A DNA stretch of 64,000 bases from Streptomyces sp. M92 (GTDB taxonomy: Bacteria; Actinomycetota; Actinomycetes; Streptomycetales; Streptomycetaceae): positions 2,046,001 through 2,110,000 of the forward strand of contig NZ_CP101137.1 of the NCBI RefSeq assembly GCF_028473745.1, in the 5' to 3' direction. Positions within the stretch are counted from its first letter, which is position 1; each line of letters starts with the position of its first letter. The notes beneath the pieces are model-generated. The model was not told where the DNA came from and did no database searches. It saw only the letters and a program-made list of their open reading frames with translations. This document shows, piece after piece, positions 27,209 to 35,000 of the stretch. Both the position numbers and the translations under genes were made by a program.

Positions 27209-27705
27209 CAGATCACCTCTGCCAGCTCGGCCCGCATCCGCGCCGCCTCGATGTCGCGGGCGACGGCCTGGGCGAGCAGCATCCGCAGGACCAGCACGAC
27301 CAGCGCGACGCCCAGGATCGCCACGACGACGCCGCCCAGCATGAGGACGATGCCCGGCGCGACGGCCTCGCCCGGCGCGAGCAGGACCGCGAGGGTGAAC
27401 ACCAGGAGTGCGGCCGCGACGAAGGCGCCGATCACGATGTGCACGTACCGGAAGGCCCCGAGCGAGAACACGGTGCCCCGCCGCACCATCGTCACCAGCC
27501 GCCACACGCAGACCAGCACCACCTCGGCCGCCGCGGCCCCCAGGACGACGATCAGGAAGACCGGCGTGCGCACGGCCGCCAGGGCGGCGTCGGGATCACC
27601 GGTGCCGGCCGTCAGCAGCCAGATCAGTACTCCCTGGACGAACGCCGCCCCGGCGAGCAGCACCACCAGCACACCGCGCAGCGCGAGCGTCATCAGTTGC
27701 CCCAT
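27208..27705 (-). CDS. DUF2975 family membrane protein
   Basis: A 165-residue protein with four membrane helices (about 8-30, 48-68, 88-110 and 118-142), including LALRGVLVVLLAGAAFVQGV and IVIGAFVAAALLVFTLAVLL. This topology and the downstream HTH gene are the hallmarks of DUF2975. ATG 27705 follows GAGGGGTG. Function is unknown; it may sense membrane state for the HTH protein. Confidence 0.88.
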   Translation of the reverse strand: MGQLMTLALRGVLVVLLAGAAFVQGVLIWLLTAGTGDPDAALAAVRTPVFLIVVLGAAAAEVVLVCVWRLVTMVRRGTVFSLGAFRYVHIVIGAFVAAALLVFTLAVLLAPGEAVAPGIVLMLGGVVVAILGVALVVLVLRMLLAQAVARDIEAARMRAELAEVI

Positions 27706-27737
27706 CACCCCTCCTTCAATCGAACTACGATGGAAAT

Positions 27738-27754
27738 CTATCGATAAACGATAG
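27738..27754. promoter_or_regulatory. Perfect palindrome, candidate HTH operator
   Basis: CTATCG, ATAAA, CGATAG: a perfect 6-5-6 inverted repeat in an A/T-rich island, 33 bp upstream of the DUF2975-HTH operon and 94 bp upstream of the divergent amidinotransferase. Probable binding site of the HTH protein; it could affect both directions. Confidence 0.6.
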
Positions 27755-27847
27755 GCGGGGCAAGTCCTGCGGGAAGCGACGGTGTCGTCGGCCCGATTCG
27801 GGGCACCGAGTACGTCACGGAGCCGTGTCGAGCGGGAGCGGTCAGTC

Positions 27848-28978
27848 ATGGCGGTGGCGCAGGAACCCGGTGTCGGTGTCACGGAGGCGGCGGAACCCGC
27901 CGTCTCGCCCGTCGGGTCACACAACGAGTGGGACCCCCTGGAGGAAGTCGTCGTCGGACGGCTGGAGGGCGCGACGATCCCCTCCGACCACCCGGTCGTG
28001 ACCTGCAACGTCCCCCCGTGGGCGGCCCGGCTGCAGGGACTGGCCGCCGGATTCCGCTACCCGCGCGTCCTGATCGAGCGGGCGCAGCAGGAACTCGACG
28101 GGTTCGTCACCCTCCTGGAGTCCCTCGGCGTCACGGTCACCCGCCCCGAGGCGGTCGACCACCGGCAGCGCTTCAGCACCCCGGACTGGTCGTCCCGCGG
28201 CTTCTGCAACACCTGCCCGCGCGACTGCCTCCTGGTGATCGGCGACGAGATCATCGAGACCCCGATGGCCTGGCCGTGCCGCTACTTCGAGACCCACTCC
28301 TACCGTCCGCTGCTCAAGGACTACTTCCGCCGCGGCGCACGCTGGACCGCCGCCCCCAAGCCCCAGCTCACCGACGAGCTCTTCGACCCGGACTTCCGCA
28401 TCCCGAAGCCGGGCGAGCCGATGCGGTACGTCCTCACCGAGTTCGAGCCGGTCTTCGACGCGGCGGACTTCGTCCGCGCCGGACGCGACCTCTTCGTCAC
28501 CCGCAGCAACGTCACCAACCGCATGGGCGTCGAGTGGCTGCGCCGCCACCTCGGCCCCGGCTACCGCATCCACGAGATCGAGAGCCGCTGCCGCACGCCC
28601 ATGCACATCGACACGACGTTCATGCCGCTGGCGCCCGGCAAGGTGCTGATCAACCCGGAGTACGTCGACCCCGACCGCCTGCCCGACGCCCTCGCCTCCT
28701 GGGACGTCCTGACCGCGCCCGAGCCCGACCCGATCCCCGACCGCATGCTCAAGGTCACCTCGATGTGCGGGAAGTGGCTCAGCATGAACGTCCTCGTGAT
28801 CGACGGCGAGCGGGTCGTCGCCGACCGGCACCACACCGGCATGCTGCGCGCCCTGGAACGCTGGGGCTTCGAGCCCGTCCCCTGCGACCTCCTGCACTAC
28901 GCGCCCTTCGGCGGCTCCTTCCACTGCGCGACCCTCGACGTACGGCGCCGCGGCACGCTGGAGTCCTACGTCGACTGA
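27848..28978 (+). CDS. Glycine amidinotransferase family enzyme
   Basis: A 376-residue amidinotransferase of the AGAT/StrB1/CyrA type. Most family blocks are present: CPRDCLLVIGDEIIETPMAW, YFETHSYRPLLKDYFRRGAR, FDAADFVRAGRDLFVTRSN, the catalytic histidine in MHIDTTFMPLAPGKVLINPE and the nucleophilic cysteine in GGSFHCATLDVRRRGTLES. It should move an amidino group from arginine to a primary amine, releasing ornithine. The acceptor is unknown; no guanidine biosynthetic cluster is adjacent. ATG 27848 is preferred to the earlier frame start. Confidence 0.92.
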   Translation: MAVAQEPGVGVTEAAEPAVSPVGSHNEWDPLEEVVVGRLEGATIPSDHPVVTCNVPPWAARLQGLAAGFRYPRVLIERAQQELDGFVTLLESLGVTVTRPEAVDHRQRFSTPDWSSRGFCNTCPRDCLLVIGDEIIETPMAWPCRYFETHSYRPLLKDYFRRGARWTAAPKPQLTDELFDPDFRIPKPGEPMRYVLTEFEPVFDAADFVRAGRDLFVTRSNVTNRMGVEWLRRHLGPGYRIHEIESRCRTPMHIDTTFMPLAPGKVLINPEYVDPDRLPDALASWDVLTAPEPDPIPDRMLKVTSMCGKWLSMNVLVIDGERVVADRHHTGMLRALERWGFEPVPCDLLHYAPFGGSFHCATLDVRRRGTLESYVD

Positions 28979-29230
28979 CGCGCCGCCCGCCACGCGCGGC
29001 GCTGCCGCCCTACAGGTCTCGTACGCCCGCTTGTGGGCTCCGTACCGGATGGTGCCCGCCGTCGCGGACGGCGATCCTGGAGCCGAGCCACTCCCCCCGG
29101 CCGGCGCCGGCCCGCCGGACCGGGGCGAACCGGCCACGTATGCGCGGCGGCGCCCCCTCGCCCTGGTGTGATCGTGGCGTACCCACCCGCAAGAGAGCAG
29201 ATGGCCCGACCGACCGACCGACCGCGCCCG

Positions 29231-29455
29231 GCCCGGCCCCGTGTACGCCGTGCCGGACGCGGCCGGCACGGCCGCCGGGCCGGCCACGGTGAGCAGCCCC
29301 CGCGCGAGCAGCCCCGTGGTGGTGCCGCCGACCGTACGCAGCCCGTCCCGCCACCCGTACGCGACGGCCCGCTTCGTCACCACGGCCGTGTCCGGCCCGG
29401 GAACCACAGTCACGACGGCGAGCACACCGGTGGCGGTGAGGAGCTGTACGAACAT
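29231..29455 (-). pseudogene. LysE-type exporter remnant
   Basis: From ATG 29455 the minus strand reads MFVQLLTATGVLAVVTVVPG then PDTAVVTKRAVAYGWRDGLR and TTTGLLARGLLTVAGPAAV, which matches the first third of LysE/RhtB amino-acid exporters including the PGPDTA motif. After about residue 75 the match ends and the frame continues with non-membrane sequence. The other five-sixths of a hydrophobic transporter are missing, so this is a truncated relic. Confidence 0.6.
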
Positions 29456-29511
29456 GGGCGCATCATCGCGCTTGCCCCGGGTCGAAGCAGGCATCAAGAG
29501 GGCATCAAGAT

Positions 29512-29526
29512 TGCCGTAACACGGCA
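29512..29526. promoter_or_regulatory. TGCCG-N5-CGGCA site C
   Basis: TGCCG, TAACA, CGGCA inside the longer palindrome ATTGCCGT-AAC-ACGGCAAT (29510-29528). It is 55 bp upstream of the leftward LysE-like remnant and about 400 bp before the rightward flotillin. Confidence 0.55.
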
Positions 29527-29921
29527 ATGCGGAGCGTGGCGTGTCTCGGTCATCATGAGGGCGGCAGCAACAGGGGGACGGCCCTGGTGCCAGAGCCCGG
29601 CAACGGGCGCCGGCGCCGGGGCCCGGGACCGCATCGGGGGTGAGACGTGGCACGGATCGACGCCGTCTCCGCGCGAGCCCTCAGCCTCCTCGATCCCCTG
29701 AGCCCCCTCAGCGCCCTCGGTGACATGCCCCGGCGGCCGGTTCCCCGTAGGAGCCCGGCAGCAGCCCCGTACGACCCCGGCAGTAGCCGCGGCCGCGGCT
29801 GAGTCGTAGCCGACGCGCGTTTCACGCCCTGTCTCTTCGCCTCTTGCCGTGGGCGCCGACTCCGCGCTTACGCCGCTTACTTCGCACCATCCGCTGACTT
29901 CGCAGACTCAGAGGACTCCCT

Positions 29922-31961
29922 ATGGATTACACCCTGGGCATCGGCGTGCTCGTTTGCCTCGTGCTCGCCGCCGCCGTGCTGTTCGTCGTGGCCCGGCTCT
30001 TCCGCAAGGTGGAGCAGGGCAAGGCGCTGATCGTCTCCAAGATGCGCAAGGTCGACGTGACCTTCACCGGGCAGGTCGTGCTGCCGGTGCTGCACAAGGC
30101 CGAGGTGATGGACATCTCGGTGAAGACGATCGAGATCACCCGGGCCGGCAAGGAAGGGCTGATCTGCCGGGACAACATCCGTGCGGACATCCGCATCTCG
30201 TTCTTCGTCAAGGTGAACAAGACCGTCGAGGACGTCATCAAGGTCGCCCAGGCCGTCGGCACCACACGGGCCAGTGACCGCGACACGCTCCAGGAGCTGT
30301 TCCACGCGAAGTTCTCCGAGGCGCTGAAGACCGTCGGCAAGCAGATGGACTTCACCGACCTCTACACCAAGCGCGAGGAGCTGCGGTTCCGGATCATCGA
30401 GGTCATCGGCGTCGACCTCAGCGGGTACCACCTGGAGGACGCGGCGATCGACTACCTGGAGCAGACGCCGCTCACCCAGCTCGACCCGGCCAACGTCCTG
30501 GACGCGCAGGGCATCCGGAAGATCACCGAGCTGACGGCCGTGGAGCACGTGCGCACCAACGAGGCCCAGCGCACCGAGGAGAAGGAGATCACCCGGCAGA
30601 ACGTCGACGCCCGGGAGGCCATCCTGGAGCTGGAGCGCCGGCAGGTCGACGCCGAGAGCAAGCAGAAGCGGGAGATCGAGACCGTCCGGGCGCGGGAAGA
30701 GGCCGAGACGGCGCGGGTGGTGGAGGAGGAGCGGCTGCGGGCGCAGTCGGCCTTCCTCAAGACCGAGGAGCAGCTCGGCATCCAGCGCGAGAACCAGGGC
30801 CGCGAGGTCGCGGTCGCGCAGAAGAACCGCGAGCGGGTCATCGCCGTCGAGAGCGAGCGCATCGAGAAGGACCGCCTCCTGGAGGTCATCGCCCGCGAGC
30901 GGGAGACACAGCTCACCCGGATCGCCGCCGAGAAGGAGGTCGAGGCGGAGAAGCGGGAGATCGCCGACGTCATCCGGGAGCGGGTGGCGGTGGACCGCAC
31001 GGTCGCCGAGCAGGAGGAGGCCATCAAGAAGCTGCGTGCCGTGGAGGAGGCGGAGCGGCAGCGGCAGGCCGTCGTCATCGCCGCCGAGGCCGAGGCGCAG
31101 GAGCGGCTGGTCAAGGACATCAAGGCCGCCGAGGCCGCCGAACAGGCCGCCACGCACCGTGCCGCCGAGGAACTCACCCTCGCCGAGGCCCGCCTCAAGA
31201 GCGCCGACCTCGACGCGCGGGCCAAGCTGCGGCTCGCCGAGGGCATCCAGGCGGAGAGCGCGGCCCCGGGGCTGGCCGAGATCCAGGTCCGCGACAAGGA
31301 GGCCGAGGTCATCGAGAAGGCCGGCCGTGCCGAGGCCGAGGCCACCGAGGCCCGGCTGCGGGCCGAGGCCGAGGGCGCCAAGGCGAAGGCCCTGGCGGAG
31401 GCCGCCGCCGTCGGCGAGAAGCTGAAGGCCGAGGCGGCCGGTCTCACCGAGAAGGCGGCGGCGATGGCCGCGCTGGACGAGGCATCCCGCGGCCACGAGG
31501 AGTACCGGCTGCGGCTGGAGGCCGAGAAGGACATCCGGCTGGCCGGGCTGGACGTCCAGCGGCAGGTGGCCGAGGCGCAGGCGACGGTCCTGGCGACCGG
31601 GCTGGAGAACGCCGACATCGACATCGTCGGCGGCGAGTCGGTCTTCTTCGACCGGCTGGTCGGGGCGATCGGCCTCGGCAAGGGCGTCGACGGCTTCATG
31701 CAGCACTCCGAGACCGCCCAGACGCTGGCGCAGCCCTGGCTGGACGGGACGTCGAGCTTCACCGACGACCTCGCCCGCGTCCTCGGCTCGGTCTCCACGG
31801 CCGACGTGCAGAACCTGACCGTGTCCACCCTGCTGATGAAGCTCATGAAGTCGGGCGGCGCCGACGCCGCGGCCCTGGAGCAGCTGCTCGGCAAGGCCGG
31901 TGAGCTGGGCCTGGCCGACACCCGGCTGACGGCCGCCGTGAACGGCAGTGCCAAGGGCTGA
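29922..31961 (+). CDS. Flotillin-like SPFH/band-7 protein
   Basis: A 679-residue membrane-associated scaffold. One N-terminal membrane helix (about 4-25, LGIGVLVCLVLAAAVLFVVA) is followed by an SPFH domain (about 45-190, VDVTFTGQVVLPVLHKAEVM) and a very long coiled coil (about 200-560) rich in EAE/EKA repeats. The C-terminal part (DIVGGESVFFDRLVGAIGLG) resembles flotillin ends. ATG 29922 lies eight bases after an AGAGGA site. The next gene, a giant AAA ATPase, begins 45 bp later, so they form an operon. The pair probably assembles at the membrane. Confidence 0.92.
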   Translation: MDYTLGIGVLVCLVLAAAVLFVVARLFRKVEQGKALIVSKMRKVDVTFTGQVVLPVLHKAEVMDISVKTIEITRAGKEGLICRDNIRADIRISFFVKVNKTVEDVIKVAQAVGTTRASDRDTLQELFHAKFSEALKTVGKQMDFTDLYTKREELRFRIIEVIGVDLSGYHLEDAAIDYLEQTPLTQLDPANVLDAQGIRKITELTAVEHVRTNEAQRTEEKEITRQNVDAREAILELERRQVDAESKQKREIETVRAREEAETARVVEEERLRAQSAFLKTEEQLGIQRENQGREVAVAQKNRERVIAVESERIEKDRLLEVIARERETQLTRIAAEKEVEAEKREIADVIRERVAVDRTVAEQEEAIKKLRAVEEAERQRQAVVIAAEAEAQERLVKDIKAAEAAEQAATHRAAEELTLAEARLKSADLDARAKLRLAEGIQAESAAPGLAEIQVRDKEAEVIEKAGRAEAEATEARLRAEAEGAKAKALAEAAAVGEKLKAEAAGLTEKAAAMAALDEASRGHEEYRLRLEAEKDIRLAGLDVQRQVAEAQATVLATGLENADIDIVGGESVFFDRLVGAIGLGKGVDGFMQHSETAQTLAQPWLDGTSSFTDDLARVLGSVSTADVQNLTVSTLLMKLMKSGGADAAALEQLLGKAGELGLADTRLTAAVNGSAKG

Positions 31962-31978
31962 CCGCTCTTCCCGATTCC

Positions 31979-32006
31979 CTGAGAGGGACTTCCTGAGAGG
32001 GACTTC
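31979..32006 (+). promoter_or_regulatory. Duplicated 14-bp ribosome-binding leader
   Basis: CTGAGAGGGACTTC occurs twice in direct tandem (31979-31992, 31993-32006), the second copy ending exactly at the ATPase start codon. Each copy contains a GAGAGGG ribosome site, but only the second has usable spacing. Confidence 0.7.
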
Positions 32007-35000
32007 ATGACCACCGCCCTGGACACGGGTACGTACGAGGTGCTGCGCGACCGCCTCACCGCGCAGGCGGCCGAACTCGCCCGCCGCGCCGAGGCGCTGA
32101 ACGCCCGCCGCGTCGAGGAGTTCGGCTCCCTGCGCCTGGAACTGGCCGGCACCGAGCAGCTGCGCACCGATCCGGTGTGCGTACCGCGCGACCTCGTGTC
32201 CGTCGGCGGGGTCCTGCTCTTCGGCTACAACACCGTCCCCGGCCGGGGCCCGGACACCGCCGTCGGCGACGTCCTCGCCCTGCACGGCCGGGACCTGGAC
32301 CGGCTGCCCGAGGACGCCGTGCCCGGACTGCTGGACGACCCGGCCTTCGTCCGCGAGTTCGCCGCCCTGCACCGCTACTTCCACCAAGCCCGGCTCCTGC
32401 GTCTGAGCCGCGTCGAGGACCGGCTGCTCGCCGTCTTCCGGACCGGCGAGAAGGCGGACGACATCCGGGTCCTGCGCTGGGCGCTGACCGACGACGGCCG
32501 GGCGTCCTTCCTGGACGCGCGCGGCGACCGCGACCACGTCCTCGCGCCCGCCCACGACTTCACCTGGACGGCGACGACCCGCGAGGACCACGTCCTGGGC
32601 CGCCACCCGCACGTCTCCATCGAGGGCGAGGTGTTCGTCGAGACGCTGAACGGCACCCTGACCGTCAAGGCCGAGGACGACACGGAGACGGACCAGGGCG
32701 TGTACGCCGAGCCGGTCGACGAGCCGCTCCAGTCGCTCGCCGACGCACACATCGCGTACGCGCGCGTGGGCGCCCTGGTCCTCCTGGACGTCCGCCCCTA
32801 CAAGGAGGACACCCACCGCTACCTGGTGTTCAACACCCTCACCAGGACCGCCGTCCGCCTCGACGGCATCGGACGGGCCTGCCGCCGGCTGCCCGACGAC
32901 CAGGGCGTCGTCTTCGCCGGCGGCTACTGCCTGGCCACCGGCACCCACCGGACGTTCGACGGCGTCGACACCGAGGGCATGGAGTTCGAGCGGACGGTCC
33001 GCTCACCGAACGGCGAGGACGTCCTGTACGCCTTCCACGCCCGCGCGGCGGGCCGCCACCTGCTGCTGCCCTACAACGTCATCCGCAAGGAGGTCGCCAC
33101 CCCGCTGACCTGCCACGGCTGGGCCCTGTCCGACGACGGCACCCTCCTCGCCCTGCGCGCGGCCGGCGCCGAACCGCAGCGCGTGCACCCCGTCCAGCGG
33201 TGGACCTCGCCCTACGTCTCCGACACCCACGCGGCCGCCCGCCCGTCCGGCACCGGCCCGCTCGCCCGGGTCGGCAACCCCGACCTGGTGCGCGGCATCT
33301 CCGACTGCCTGTCCGTCACCCGCGCCGTCACCGGGACCACCCCGACCGGCGAGGTGTACGAGGCGCTGGTCGCGGCCTGCGTGCGGACCGCCGACACCCA
33401 CCACTGGCTGACCGAACCGGACCTCGGCGCCCTGCACGAGCCGCTCACCCAGGTGCGGGCCACCGCCGAACAGGTGCTGGCCGAGTTCGAGACGGTCCAG
33501 GCACTCACCCGGCAGGCGGCCGACGCCCTCACCGGGGCGTCGGCCCGCGTCACCACCGTCGTACGGCGTCTGCGCGGCGAGACCCCGCGCTCCGCCGCCG
33601 CCTGGGTGGCCGGACTCACCGAACTCCGTCAGGCCCAGGGGCAACTGCTCACCCTCAAGGACCTGCGGTACGCGGACACCGGCCGCATCGACGATCTGGC
33701 CGCGGAGGTCGAACGCGACCTCGCCTCCTTCGCCCAGCGCGCCGTGACCCACCTGGCGCACGAGGACGCCTTCGCCGACCACCGGGCCGACGTCGAGCGG
33801 CTCGTCGCCGACGCCGAGGCGATCACCACCGCGGCCGAGGCGGAGCCCGTCGCCGCCCGCCTCGACGAGCACGCCGAGAGCCTGCGCACGGTCACCGACG
33901 TCGTCTCCGGACTCGACATCGGCGACGCCACCGTCCGCACGTCCGTCCTGGAGCGGATCGCCGAGGTCCTGTCAGGCGTCAACCGTGCCCGTGCCACGCT
34001 GGACGGCCGCCGCCGCGCGCTGCGGGACCGCGAGGGCCGGGCCGAGTTCGCCGCCGAGTTCGCCCTGCTCGGCCAGGCGGTCACCGCCGCCCTCGCGGCG
34101 GCCGGCACCCCCGAGGAGTGCGACGAGCAGCTGGCCCGCCTGCTGGTGCGCGTGGAGAACCTGGAGTCCCGGTTCGCCGAGTCCGACGACTTCCTCGCCG
34201 AACTCGCGGACAAGCGCGACGAGGTCCACGAGGCGCTCTCGGCCCGCAAGCAGACCCTCGCCGACGCCCGCGCCCGCCGCGCCGAGCGCCTGGCGGAGTC
34301 GGCCGACCGGGTGCTGGCCACGATCGTGCGCCGGGCGTCCGGACTCGCCGACGCGGACGCCGTCACCACGTACTTCACCTCCGACCCGATGCCCGCCAAG
34401 GTCCGCCGCACGGCGGACGAACTGCGGGCACTCGGCGACGAGGTCAGGGCGGAGGAGCTGGACGGCCGCCTGAAGTCCGCCCGGCAGCAGGCCCTGCGCG
34501 CACTGCGCGACCGCACCGACCTGTACGCCGACGGCGGCCGCACCGTCCGGCTGGGCGGCCACCGCTTCGCGGTCGGCACCCAGGCCCTCGACCTCACCCT
34601 CGTCCCCCAGGGCGACGGCCTCGCCTTCGCCCTGACCGGCACGGACTACCGCTCCCCGGTCACCGACCCCGACTTCGCCGCGACCCGGCCCTACTGGGAC
34701 CGCCCGCTGCCCTCGGAGTCGCCGGACGTCTACCGCGCCGAGCACCTCGCGGCCCGCCTGCTCGACGAGCACGGCCCGGCCGCCCTCGCCGCGGCCGACG
34801 ACCTGCCGGCCCTGGTCGGGCAGGCGGCCCAGGAGGCCTACGACGAGGGCTACGAGCGCGGCGTGCACGACCACGACGCGGCCCTGATCCTCGCCGCACT
34901 CCTGCGCCTGCACGAGGGCGCCGGGCTCCTGCGCCACGAGCCGTCCGCCCGCGCCGCCGCCCAGCTCTACTGGGCGCACGGCACGACGGCCGGGGAGCGC

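Larger units (their letters stand above)
28979..29921. other. Long intergenic region with gene remnant
   Basis: 943 bp with no intact gene that I can support. It contains a short GACC repeat at about 29210-29224, a truncated LysE-like remnant on the minus strand (29231-29455), the TGCCG-N5-CGGCA site C, and two GGCATCAAGA copies at 29490-29510. The flotillin promoter must lie in the last few hundred bases. Confidence 0.6.

Noticed and set aside
29033..29701. 222-codon rightward ORF in the region after the amidinotransferase
   Set aside because: Composition is Arg/Ala/Pro-rich as expected for an out-of-frame reading of G+C-rich DNA, and it covers the LysE remnant on the other strand.
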